Shown here: positions 21,483 to 32,805 of the stretch, piece after piece | Layout of the letters: each line of letters begins with the position of its first letter | How positions within the stretch are numbered: the first letter of the stretch is position 1 | From: Toxorhynchites rutilus septentrionalis | Taxonomy: Eukaryota > Arthropoda > Insecta > Diptera > Culicidae | Assembly (NCBI RefSeq): GCF_029784135.1 | Contig: NC_073746.1 | Coordinates: forward strand, 181,909,788-181,973,787 | Direction of reading: 5' to 3' | DNA: 64,000 nucleotides | Program-made: the position numbers and the translations under genes | The notes under the pieces: model-generated | The model's database searches: none | What the model was told of the DNA's origin: nothing | The model's input: the letters and a program-made list of their open reading frames with translations, nothing else

Positions 21483-23400
21483 ATACGATTCAGCAATAGA
21501 AGAAGTTGACATTATAAAAAATCCAACATGAGCCGTACTTTTTGTGGTGGAGGGGTGGTCCAAATCACCCCGTATGACCAAATAACCCCAAATTACTCTA
21601 CTGGTAATGGAATAATTATAAAAGTAATACGGTTAATGAATAGAAGGGGTGAATTAATATTAGTACAATCTTGAAAAAAAAATTTTGGAATTCCAATTAT
21701 GTTTTTAATTATGTATGAATGATGTTGATGAGTTGTTTTGTTATGATTTATCTTGTGTTAATGAGAAATTATTGATTTTTCCGAATATCCGGTATCCGGC
21801 CTTCATCTCTAGTAAATACACAACAAAATTAGAATTGAGAATGAAATCACTCCAACCATGGGAATCGAGTCTTGAGGAGTAAGAGCTGGTCAACGAATTT
21901 GGGAAACCACTTCCAACGATATATGTGATGTGTATAGTGTGGAAACATAGAAGGAAAAAGCATTTTTATGAAGGCTGGTTTGAGGCTAAGTACAAACCAA
22001 TGTATTGTGTCACCTGAGAATACGGAAGCGTCCGGAAGAATCTAAATGCATTTGTCCACTTCCACTTCCAGCTGCTAAACTCGATTGTCCCGGTATCAAA
22101 TTAGTCAAATTTCAACTTAAAATGTCAACAATTCAAACAAACTCGCCGAGCGAAAGTGACAAGCCGTAATTGGTTGTTGAACGTGTAACTGTTCCTGACA
22201 TGGAGCATTTGTTTGATATGACAAGTTTCTTATTTCATTTCTTATTTACCACATCTGGGGGAGACCACCAGACCAAAAGTGGAGGGTAAAAACAATACCC
22301 CACAGTAATGAAGTGGCTTTACAGAAATAATAATTTTTCCTTTAGCGTCGTACATTTGCGAGAGCCACGCGGTTCCCTCCTTTTTACGATCCTTATGGCC
22401 GCGTCGGGCAAATCGCAAGAAGACGTGAGCCGCACAAAAGGGGAATATCATTTGTCGTATTGTTATGCAAATATTCGCATTATTAAGACTTATTGGTTTT
22501 GTTTCTGGTGCCTCTGGCAAATCATATTCTTAGTTAAAATTCACTTCACCGTTGTCTGATGCCCCGCGCAGATGGGAAGGGCTTCGAATTCTTGGAAATA
22601 TGGTAAGACGTGATCGTACTTTTGCTTGCACAGATTGCCGCTGCTATGTAAGTAGCTCACCGAAATGGGGAGGAATGCTTATCATAACGTTTATGAAGAT
22701 TGAGAACATTGAAATTTTATTGCTTTAAATCAATTCCACGACGCAGCTTATTGTAGTTCACAGATCCCCATGAGCCAGAGATGCGTTTGGAGGGAAAGGG
22801 AATCAATTTATTTAGCTATTAACTCTGACTACAGATTGTGACCTGGCCATTGACGGGAAAATTAATTATGTTTTGCTCGATATATGTTACTGAGCATTCT
22901 CCGTTCCAATATTGTTTCCTGTTGTTTACTCAGTTATCACTTCCCCTCGGAGCGGCTCAAACAGTCATAGTTTTCTTTTTCCTGTTTAATATGTTTCCTT
23001 TGTCCTCATCGATTTTGCGATGAACGAAGTGCACTATGAAAAGACTCTCCTCTCACACTAATTTCCCAGTGCTTGTTTTTTTATGATCACAGTTCCAACA
23101 GTGAGTGAAAACCCGACGGCAAACGATGACGGTGAAATCATAATGAAACTAGAGGGACACACATGCTGGAGAAAAAGGAAATGAAAATTGAAAAATTTAT
23201 GAAAGCAATTTGAGAGTGCTTGCGTAGTAAGACATTTATATCAAGAACACATATCCTTCTATCATGGGCAACTTTATTTTTAAGCAGTTTGTATTGTAGT
23301 GAATTGTGGCTCATTTTGCAGAATTTTTAATGCACCTCGATTGCGAGATTACTTACTCAGTGTGGTCAATATGCTCAATTTTTTGTTACTTTATAGAACA
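21483..23400. other. non-coding stretch
   Basis: It includes the right arm of the GGGGTGATTTGG pair (21558-21574). Frames at 22242-22559 overlap on opposite strands without known motifs. Nothing else is recognised. Confidence 0.3.
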
Positions 23401-24049
23401 CTAACTGACCCGGCAAACTTCGTCTCGCCCAAAATTTATTTTTCGTTATCACACCCACGTTTTCTTACTAAGTGCACGTTCATGGGTCCATTCGCAGTTC
23501 ATTGATTGATCTTCGAAAATTATTGTTTACTATGAAATTTCAGTACTTCTACCAAAACTCGACATTATAATATCAGATTATTTTCAGACACAATTCTCGT
23601 GCAAGATTTTTTATCCACTTGCAAATAACATGTTTCTCAGTTACATCGAATAAATGTTTGACACAGAAAATATGATAGAATGAGGACAGCCCTAAATCGG
23701 ACAATTCCTTTCACGAGTTTTGCTTTTATCGACACATTCGGCGATCCATTTTTATTTATATAGATAGAAGATGATAGGTTATAGGTTATTTTATCACAAA
23801 TCCATTTTCACTTTCGAACGAAGATCAATTTCGTTACCGCAAACATGCTAAGTTTAATTCCATTTGTTTGATTAGTTCTCGAGTTGTTCAGCAACCTCCC
23901 CCCTCTTTAGAAAGGGGAAAGGAGTATCAAACCAACATAAAAACATTTATTGCTCCCTCAAACTTCCGTATGCCAAATTTGGTTCCATTTGCTTGATTAG
24001 TTCTCGAGTTATGCAGAAATTTGTGTTTCATTTCCATGGCAGCCAATTC
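23401..24049 (-). mobile_element. non-autonomous Helitron, 5' part lost (Hel-2)
   Basis: The left edge CTAACTGACCCGGCAAACTTCG is the Helitron 3' terminus on the minus strand (CTRR slightly decayed), preceded by A. The body matches the other Helitrons here (TATAATATCAGATTATTTTCAGA, AACATGTTTCTC.GTTACAT). It is joined at a GGCAGCC microhomology to the I-clade LINE relic, so its 5' portion was lost. Confidence 0.65.
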
Positions 24050-25225
24050 CGCAACAAACACCGAACAGGGTAAACTAAGCTTACGGAATATGGAGAAGTT
24101 AATATTAAATACCCCAAAGCCTGTGGAACCATTAAGACTAGATCCATAAAAAAAAAGTTTAGGTTGAGTCAATATGTTTATATCTTGACAGGAAAATTGC
24201 AGACATGATTATTTGGCGGAGATCACCTGGAATACCACTCACATAAACTTTCATTGACAAGTCAAAATTAGTAGAAGGATTGAACAAAACTGAAGGAATG
24301 GTCTGGAAACCAGATAAAGCAGATGGACTTTCCAGGGTCAGAAATTCAAGATATAGCGACATTCGCTTAGATTGAGTACCTAAGGTTAGTATTTTTTCAA
24401 AGTTTGCTATCACTATCGGATTGAGTGTTTCACAACGTATCAAAAAATCTGGATCTTGGATAACCTTCCAATAACAATCTAATGACAGAGAGGAACAACA
24501 AAGGGATAAATCTAAGCAACTTGCGCGGCCTGATGAAGAAGCATTTCTTGTTACATCACCTGTATTTAAAATTGTCATGTTGAATTCATTGCATAGATCA
24601 TAAATAGAATATGCGCTTAAAAAGATTCACCCCAGCCAATGCCATGGGAGTTGAAATCTCCAAAAATAAGATGAGGTTGTGGTAGAAGCTCAATTATATT
24701 CACAAGGTTTCGATAATTAAGCATTGTACTTAGTGGAATATAAATAGAAGCAATGCACAAATCTCTACCCTTGATGCGTGCCTGACACGCAAGGATTTCA
24801 ATTCCTGTGACTAAAGGCAGGGAAATCCTGTAAAATGGATAACATTTTCTAATACTTATGAGAACTCCTCCATAGGAATCATCACGGTCTAAACGAATAA
24901 TATTGAAATCATGGATGTTTAATACATTGTCCGAACGAAGCCAGGTTTCAGATAGAGCAAACACATCGCAATTCAAACTGAAATTCCGAAAATATCAAAG
25001 ATCCATCCAACAATTGAAGAAAAGCAAATACCTCATGAAACTGATTGGGGTTCAGGAACCGATCGAGAAGCAAATCTAGAATGACTTGACAATTCAGGAA
25101 AATGAACGTCATAGTTAGAGGATCCCCAACCAGGAGGGTTACAGTTGGAAGGAGCAGAAAAAGAGAAGAGGCTTCTGGTTGATTAGAGGATAATCCTCCT
25201 TTTTTAGCAGGCTTGTAGGAGGAAG
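24050..25225 (-). pseudogene. I-clade LINE relic: endonuclease fused to RNase H, RT deleted
   Basis: On the minus strand the first frame (24976-24617) is the N-terminal half of an apurinic-type endonuclease: CDVFALSETWL, then IFGDFNSHGIGWG. The second frame (24578-24159) is its C-terminal half: MTILNTGDVTRN, GRASCLDLSLC. It then runs straight into the RNase H start (FYGSSLNGSTGFGVFN, CSVFVAELAAM), which matches the intact ORF at 58961-59908 (YFTDGSTINESTGFGVFN, CSVYIAELAAI). The whole reverse transcriptase, normally some 500 residues, is missing. The RNase H is cut at the Helitron junction and its first Asp reads Ser. Upstream (25000-25225) eroded ORF1/ORF2-linker DNA remains. Confidence 0.75.
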
Positions 25226-26097
25226 TATTTTTGACGTAGAACTACCTCTTTCAGGAAGGGTGCCAAATCAGAAAACAGGTCACGTTTTTATGAAATAAAG
25301 TTAACGTTGATAACTTTTTTTCACTGTGAACGAATTCTCATGATTTGCATACCAATCGAATCGGAAATTCTCTAAGATTTGTTCGGTATGCTATACATTA
25401 CAATTCGCTAACCTCTAAACGGTTTGAATTCATGAAAACTGGAAGAATTTCCTTTTTCCCATACATTTGTTCTGCCGATTTGGGTGCTAACCCTATCCGT
25501 ATTTCGAATGCTTATTTCTTAGTGGATCGAAAAGATATGTGCACCAATTGATAGGAAATATTTCTACGCGTCTATCACAATTACTCAAATGTTATTTTTC
25601 ATGAGACGAACAATTGAATAACTGTGAAATGTCAAGCGTTATCTAAACGCCCTAACTGCCAAGTTTTGATTGGCCCGATTCAACGTTTCCCCAACACAGA
25701 CTTTAAAATCGATGCACCTGTGGAAATCCGCTTCGCAAATATACATGCAAGTCGGGATATTTTTGTTCCCACCGAGCTGATTTTCCCCAACACGAAATTC
25801 AAAATCAATGTGCCTGGGGGAATCTGCTTTGTCAAAACATGCAAGTCGGAGGTATTTTTGGTGTTGAGTACTTTTGTACTCGCTTGTCGTTGTGCAGACC
25901 GGAATATGTTTCTCTAAAACGTACTTTTAAACTGAGAAGCCTAGGAAAATAGTCATTTCAGATACTAGAGGTGAATGAACTTTCGCGGTTCGAGAACTAC
26001 GTAAACACGAGATGTACAATAGTTTCAGAGGGAAATGTAAATACAATGATCGTTTGACAATTCTCGCTTAACTTTAGAAAAGGTCCTACGTAACAAA
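25226..26097 (+). mobile_element. GACGTAG-family element, copy E
   Basis: It starts TTTTTGACGTAGAACTACC and ends AAAGGTCCTACGTAACAAAAG. The first part matches copy D. From about 25520 it switches to the B-type body: ATTGATAGGAAATATTTCTACGC, ATTTTTCATGAGA.AAACAATTGAATAACTG, GATTGGCCCG and two to three minisatellite units (25690-25900). It therefore looks like a chimera of two subfamilies. Confidence 0.55.
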
Positions 26098-26256
26098 AGT
26101 AAACAAATCGAGTTAATGGATGCACGCTCTTAGTTTTCAATCATTGAATGCATTACAAAAACAATCGTTCATGTATCTATCTTCTTCATCTTTTTATCGC
26201 CGATACAAAAAATATCCAATGTGCAGATTCGTATTTTAAGCTCTCGGCTGTTACTT

Positions 26257-26300
26257 CGGACGCCACTTTCCTCCGACGCTCGGAACGTCCGAAGTAACAA
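26257..26300. repeat. palindrome TTACTTCGGACG
   Basis: TTACTTCGGACG and CGTCCGAAGTAA face each other across about 20 bases (CCACTTTCCTCCGACGCTCG). It is probably part of a repeat. Function unknown. Confidence 0.5.
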
Positions 26301-26511
26301 AGCAGTCAAAACAACACAAAGTCGTACTTCGGTCGTTTTGGGTTTTTGTTTCTTACAGGCATTGTTAGCGATTTCAGTGCAATTCAACGAGTGATAACAA
26401 CAATAATAAGTCTTTAGAACGAAATGCTGATATTTGAATTGCTGTTTAGTAGTTAGTTTCAGATTCGCATGGTGCAACGTAATATGTCCAATGTGCAAAT
26501 GCGAGCAGTCA

Positions 26512-26723
26512 AAAGGTCCAATGTAACATTTTTAGCTCCTAGTCTTCAACTTTAATCTCAAATCACAGAACAACAGTTACGATTGGTTTTTCAGAGTTAT
26601 TCTTGACTGCTAGTGGTGAAAGTAGCGATAGAGATCGATACCTTTCAATACAATTCGCAGATTAATGTTCGGGTCTTTAACTTCGTTTTTCTCGAGTTGA
26701 CGAAAATGTTACATTGGACCTTT
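26512..26723. mobile_element. 212-bp MITE with 21-bp TIR
   Basis: AAAGGTCCAATGTAACATTTT at the left is perfectly mirrored at the right. The element continues directly into a fragment of the B-type body (about 26740-26835: ATTCTTCCGTTTACATATTTTG, TTTGTAACGAAGAACATAATC). No coding capacity. Confidence 0.65.
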
Positions 26724-26739
26724 TCAAAAGTTACGCGAG

Positions 26740-26835
26740 AATTCTTCCGTTTACATATTTTGGTAGTCCTAGGCATCATGTCAAACGTGAAAGGACGTTC
26801 ATCAAATTTATTTGTAACGAAGAACATAATCTATT
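26740..26835 (-). repeat. fragment of B-type element with recurrent short frame
   Basis: On the minus strand it reads MFFVTNKFDERPFTFDMMPR, aligning with the frame at 9019 in B1. It matches the 16165-16260 part of B2. Only about 100 bp survives. Confidence 0.6.
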
Positions 26836-26873
26836 ACAAAAATTTAGATGCATTCTAAAATAATCTATAAAAT

Positions 26874-26893
26874 AATATATATATATATATATT
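26874..26893. repeat. (TA)n microsatellite
   Basis: A run of about ten TA dinucleotides in AT-rich DNA. Confidence 0.9.
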
Positions 26894-27679
26894 CGTATTC
26901 AAAATTCGTATATCTTCTTCGGGGAATTCCACTCGATAAACAAATGGCTCCAATAACTTCACAACTTCTTCGAGAAATAGTCTTCAAAACACTGAAATGG
27001 CTTACAAGAAAAAATCACAAAGAAAATCTGAAATATTCGTTATGATGAAAATTATACGTCACCTTTATTCCACGGCTTGCTGATGTTTGTAAAACCTCTA
27101 CATGGCTAATTTGGTTTCATTTGCTTAGAGAGAGGGGGGGAGGAGTATCTAAACACTATAAAACCATTCATTGTACCCTAAAACCTCCACATGCCAAATT
27201 TAGTTTAAGTTGCTTGATTAATTCTCGAGTAATGTTGAAATTTGTGTTTCATTTGTATGGCAATCCCCCCCCCCCTCTTAGAGAGGGAGGAGGGGTCTCG
27301 AACTATCATAATAACCTTCCCCGACCCCAAAAAACCCCTACATACCAATTTTCATGCCGACCGGTTCAGTAGATTCCGAGTCCATAAGAATCAGACAGAC
27401 AGATAGACAGACAGGAACTGGAAATCCATTTTTATATACAGTCAACCCTCCTATAATGCGGTGAGTGCGTACCGCGTTATATGGAAACTGCGCTATAAGA
27501 AACTCGGATTTTGGATACAAACAAGGCTAATCCGTAGCGCGTTGTATGGAAACCACGCTATAAGAAACTCAGAATGAGTACAAATCACATCATTCGTACC
27601 GCGTAGTATGGAGACCAATGAGAGATCATAAAAGGAAATGATGAAAAAATAAAACAAAAAGTAGAAGGGTCTGAGCCTA

Positions 27680-28819
27680 GGGGCACGGACGGAAGTTTGA
27701 CATAGGACTGTAATTGTTCAAAACAGTTGTTTTTTAAATGTAATTCTTTCCATTGTTCAGAAATCTGTTAGTTTAATTCTTTTGAAACTCTAAATAGTAG
27801 CTTTGAAAAAGCCGGATCCGTCGAATGGTTTGTAACGGTTTGTACTCATAATCTAGAGCAATAGCTTTTTCGGTGGAATAATGCTCGTTTGCAAACTATC
27901 ACAATCAAGTAGTATTGGTTGTACTGTTCAATCTATCATAGAAGGAATTGAGTCATTAGGAATTATGAATATGAGTCATAAAGATTAACCCTTTGCGGTC
28001 GTTTGTCTGCTCTCAGTCACCACAGCAAGGAATCATACTAAATACATCATTAAACGATGTTATAGCTTAATTTTTTTCTAAACGAATTTCAATATCTAGT
28101 GAACTTTTTCACGAATGTATTCGGAGTTTCTTTGAATAATAGGTAACGGTACTTGATATTAACAAAATATTGTAAGCGTGGAAAGATAAGAGGATCTCTT
28201 TCAAGGTAAATTAATTCCGACCGCAAAGGGTTAGTATTTCATTTCGTTTCATTTTTGTGATGCGATGTAATGACGATCTCAATAGGTCCTCGCATGATAA
28301 CGCTGCCATCCTCCTAGTATTGATATCATTTTTCGTTGTACAATTGCCCATGTTGCCGCAGCCCGGAAGACACTCGCTCATGATGTTCGTCACCCCGTCA
28401 TATACAAAAGTCATTTGCCAACTGGACTATCTTCAACTGGACTTCTCTATAACAGTGCTTACGTTAACTGAGATGCAAGGCAGTTATGTATCAATAATAG
28501 ATGTTATCTTCAATTCGAAGTATTGTTTGTGCTGTTTTGCAGTCCAGTTAGCGAGTAAAATTCGATAAGTGTATTGATTTTTCGGTCCAATTAACGAACC
28601 TTTTTCTTTGTTAAATTGTACACTTGTGATATTATTTCCACTGTTGATGTCTCAGGCGAAAAAATTGCTGGATAAATTTGCTGTCTAATGGTGTATATTA
28701 GAACAGATAACTTAAGAACGATTTAGCGTAATATGCATTTGAAAACTCTTAGAAGAACATTACATTTTTCGTAGAGTGACCCACTATATAGAAATCAAAG
28801 ATGTAGTCCTACGTCAAAA
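27680..28819 (-). mobile_element. GACGTAG-family element, copy F, inside the pogo-like element
   Basis: The right edge GATGTAGTCCTACGTCAAAA, preceded by TATAGAAATCAAA, is the left-type terminus in reverse. The left edge GGACGGAAGTTTGACATAGGACTG is a degraded right-type terminus. Inside it a TTAA-flanked MITE is nested (27989-28230). No coding region is recognised. Confidence 0.55.
27989..28230. mobile_element. 242-bp piggyBac-type MITE
   Basis: CCCTTTGCGGTCG at the left and CGACCGCAAAGGG at the right are perfect TIRs. They are flanked by TTAA (27985-27988) and TTAG (28231-28234), the latter one substitution from TTAA. A matching right end, CCGTAAAGGGTTAA, lies at about 46162. Confidence 0.8.
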
Positions 28820-29353
28820 CGTGCAAACGTTTATCTTCGAATAAAGTACTAGTAGCAGCTGAATACTACTTAAATAATGAGAGAGTGCAAAATTCATTCA
28901 ATCTCTTGTGATCATTTTTTCTCATTAACATTTCAGATAAACCCCCTTCCGCTTTCTGCTGTACCGTGTTCTACCGCTCCTCTAACCCTGCCTAATAACC
29001 AAACGGGCGCACCTTTTTCCATAGATCTGCTTAAGCTCATCAAGTAGTTTGATAGGTTTGGCAATGACAGCTAATTTTGCAGCACATCTTGACTTGCGAA
29101 TCATATCCTCTAAGCTGGAGCTTGCCTGAAACCGATGTCGTAAACGGCTAAGAGATTATCTTGAATGTTTATATAAACATAACCAGTTAAAATCATGCAT
29201 TGTTTGCACGAAAAGAACTGATAAAACGGGGTTGAACGGAAACCGCGCTATAAGAGTATCGCGTTATAGGAGGGCTGTTGTAATTTCATCGCCGCGTAAT
29301 ATGGAAACCGTGTTCTGAAAGTACCGCGTTATAGGAGGGTTGTCTGTATATAG

Positions 29354-30880
29354 ATTTCAGTTCAGTGTTGATAAAATAGATTTCAATTCCATGTCTACAC
29401 TTTCTATTAAAAGTGTATGAAATCAGATGTTATTTTTTCAACAACTGGGGTAAACTGAATGAAACATTTTATTGCAGCGTCTTGCTTCGAATTCGTTGGA
29501 AAAAATCCAAAATCTCGTTCATGAATCTGTAATTTATGTGTGTTTCACCTAGGAAAACTACCCACTTTGCTGCCCAAAATCGATGGAGATCTCCATGTTC
29601 CCGCAAACAAGAGTCGGCATGCAGATAAATCGGCCACATTATAACAAATGGAGGTGACAGGTGTTTCGGTTGCACGGAAACTAAGCCAAAGGGAACTCAA
29701 TATTATCCATTTTATTAAGACGCTGTGTACATTTTAATAAAATGAAGCGGCGCAACAGACGCGAACAACGAAGACACGTGCCTACACTATAACATCCTTC
29801 CCATCGCCACTGAATGTGGGGGTGTGGGGAGGATGGTACAGAATATGAAAGAAAAACACAGGAAATAGAAGCCTAAGGATCTCGGGGCCATCCGAGTGGA
29901 GTACCGTCCTGCTGTATCCATCGGCACACTCAGCAGTTTCCCTCTGCTGCTGCTGCTGCTGCAATGGTCCGATATGATTCAGCGAATATTTGCGGAGCTT
30001 TGTTAGGACTTGGCGTAGTTTGCTTTCTTATTTCTCTCTCTGCTGCGGGGGTAGCAGCGAGTCTGCGGTCATAATTTATGTATTTTTAGAGCGAGAGATC
30101 CCACTCACAGGTGTACTATCGTCCCGGAAGCAACGTTACCCAGGTATATTGTTGACTGTCGTAACATATACAGCAGAAGGAGCGCCCGTCTAGTCATTGG
30201 GATTGATGAGACTGGGAAGTGTGTTATATGAATGATTAATACTTATTGCTTCATCTGGATGGAAAGAATAAATTGCGAGACAAAACCAAGATAAAGTATT
30301 ATTCAAACAGCAACTTATATTTTGAGGTGCTAGCACAAGTACACTAGCTCATACAAAAAACCTGCTGAAATATGTGAACTGTTGCAAAATATTTTACTTT
30401 TAGTTAGTTGAAGTCACTCTGGACCAGCTGCACTAAAGGTTAATTACATAAATTTTACAAGTAATATGCGAGGTTCACTGTTTACATTCTGAGCCCAAGA
30501 ATGAAAATAATATTTCGGAGGCTGTCCCGACTCGAATTGCATCATTTTCAAAAGGCTGTAGCTTTTTACCCATTGAGTATTTTCTATTGAAATTTTGGGT
30601 AATATTAGTTCAAAGATTATTGTATACATTGTGTAATCGTTGCGAAAATGGATTCGGAAAAACAGCAACAACTCAAATAACTTACTCTTATTCTTCGACT
30701 CGACTATCGCATTTCATTGTTCCCCGTCAAATGGACTTCAATACATATTGAAGTGATTCCCCCTAAAATGAATTCGTTTCTCTCTCTCATGTATCACGTA
30801 TGCATGTATCGACGTTTAAGTTCAACGTGGTTGGGCATATACTACAAGTGAGCTAGATTTTTTTTACACGTATAAAATAG
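29354..30880. other. non-coding stretch with CTG-repeat
   Basis: A (CTG)n run of six units lies at about 29944-29961. Frames around it have only Gln runs on the minus strand and no domain. Nothing else is recognised. Confidence 0.35.
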
Positions 30881-30886
30881 CATGCA

Positions 30887-31976
30887 GTGTTGTGTTCAGA
30901 AGCTCAAATTCGTTGTTATAAGAAATTCTTTGAAGTTGCTGAAAATATTCTATCTTCCTCTGCACCAGAATCAAAAATCCACATATACGGAGATATCAAT
31001 CAACGAAATGCGGACTTTATAACTGATTTTGACAATGAATTTATCTTGCTTCCAGTTGTTGGTGATAATAAGACTCTGCAATTTATTTTTATTAAAATTG
31101 CCGGTCTTATGTTGAATCAAATAAACAATGTTTATAATAGACAGAAATGCTTCTTGGATTTCTTGTTAGCAAATATGACCGATGATTGTGACTAAATCAT
31201 TAACTCCACTTTGGAAAAATGAAGCTTTCCACACAGCTATCGAATATTCTATATTTATAGATAACACCCAAAAACCATTTGATTATGAATTCGAGGAAGT
31301 TTTTGATTACACTAAAGCAAATTACCAATCAATTAGGTGTAAGCTTAACTATATCAATTGGCAGGATTTATTTAGAAGTGTGGAAAGCATTGCAGTAGCA
31401 GTGATGACTTTTTACTCGATGTTCAATGGAATTATAGAGGAGGAGATACCAACAAGACGAAAAAGAATAAATATAAACGCAAAATATCCGATTTGGTTTA
31501 ATCAAAACATAAATAACCTAAAAAATAAAATAAAAACAGAAGGCGCATAAAAATTATAAGAAATACAAATCTGACGCTAATCTCGAAAAATATCTGAACA
31601 TTTGCGAACATCTCAACTCAACTGTTAAAAACGCCTTTGAAGATTACAACTTAAAAACAGAGTCGAACATAAAGTCTAACCCGAAAAGTTTCTTTAATTA
31701 CATAAAAACAAAATTGAAAAGCAGTGGTTTCCCATGAAGCATGCACCTTGACATACATGTGCGGAATGACCCAGAAAAAATTTACAACCTCGTTGCAACA
31801 TTTTTTCAATATGTTTGTATTGAAATGGCTGAGGAGGACCGAGATAGTGATTTCTTTGCATTTCTTCAAAAATTTTCATGTGATGTTGGTGTCAGACAAC
31901 TAACTTACATTGAAATTTTTGACGCATTAAATAAGTTTGACGTCTCGAAAAGGCGGAATTCAACCGGTTTTTATTA
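30887..31976 (+). pseudogene. degraded LINE: endonuclease C-half and linker before RT
   Basis: Three successive frames read as one non-LTR ORF. The first (30887-31195) has an endonuclease-like YGDINQRNADFI and KCFLDFLLANM. The second (31182-31550) is linker (YPIWFNQNINNLKNKIK). The third (about 31555-31976) continues SFFNYIKTKL, then EIFDALNKFDVSKRRNSTG. The last resembles the start of LINE reverse transcriptases (I..L...K..G.DGIP). The copy is cut there by the Helitron terminus at 31984. Clade is uncertain (jockey/CR1 type). Confidence 0.5.
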
Positions 31977-31983
31977 AAAAAAA

Positions 31984-32805
31984 CTAGCTGACCCAGCAAA
32001 CTTCGTCTCGTCCAAAATTTGTTTTTTGTTATCAATACCTTCAAACATTCACGTTTTCTTACTATGAGCAAGTTCATGGGTCCAATCGCAAAACTGTTCA
32101 TTGATTGATCTTCTAATCGACCCCGTTGAACTTACCTTTTACTATAAAATTCCTAGTATTTCTAACAAAACTCATCATTATAATATCAGATTATTTTCAG
32201 ATACAATTCTCGTTCAAGATTTTTCAACCACTTGCAAATAACATGTTTCTCCTTTACATGGAATAAATGTTTGATACAGAAAAAATGATAGAATAAAGAC
32301 ATCACTAAATCGGACAATTCCTTCCTCGAGTTTTGCTCTTATTAACACATTTGGCGATTTTTCATCTATATAGATAAAAGAAGATATAAGAGTGCATTTT
32401 AACACATTAAAATCCATATCCACTTCCGAACAAAGATTTAATTATAGAACATATGGGTGTTAAATTTTCCGAAATTTATCAGTTTCCGTCAGAGCTTACC
32501 GAAAATTTTCAATAGTCATGTTTGGTTGAAATATGTGTAATATTTCTCCGGGACCTCCTTGCCATTCCAGAGGAGGGGTGTCATACCATCATAGAAACAT
32601 TTCTCGTACCCAAAAACTCTCAAATCCCAAATTTTGCTCCAATTGCTTGATTAGTTCTTGAGTTATACAGAAGTTTGTGTTTCATTTTTATGGCAGCCAC
32701 CTTCCCCTTAGAGAGGGAAGAGAAGCGTCGAACAACCATGGAAACGCCCCATGCAAAATTTGATTCCATTTGCTTGATTGATTCTCGAGTTAGGCAGCTA
32801 GTTTA
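31984..32805 (-). mobile_element. non-autonomous Helitron, 3' end intact (Hel-3)
   Basis: CTAGCTGACCCAGCAAACTTCG preceded by A is the minus-strand 3' terminus (GCTAG followed by T). The body matches Hel-1 and Hel-4 up to CTTGATTGATTCTCGAGTTAGGCAG, then homology stops. The 5' TC end is missing. It interrupts the LINE relic just upstream. Confidence 0.65.

Larger units (their letters stand above)
27439..29346. mobile_element. 1.9-kb pogo/Tigger-like TIR element
   Basis: The ends CAGTCAACCCTCCTATAATG and (inverted) CAGACAACCCTCCTATAACG are flanked by TA on both sides (27437-27438, 29347-29348). Subterminal repeats of 'ACCGCG(C)TATA..GGAAAC' occur inside both ends. TA plus CAGT suits pogo/Tigger. 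The interior holds GACGTAG copy F and no transposase. A segment near 28940-29040 resembles 46430-46520. Confidence 0.75.
27106..29353 (-). mobile_element. Helitron fragment split by a pogo-like element (Hel-5)
   Basis: 27106-27438 carries the Helitron interior and 5' part (TTAGAGAGGGAGGAGGGG, TCATGCCGACCGGTTCAGTAG, the GTCTG-type run). The terminal TCTATATA resumes at 29347-29353 after the pogo-like insertion. The 3' CTAG end is missing. Confidence 0.6.
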
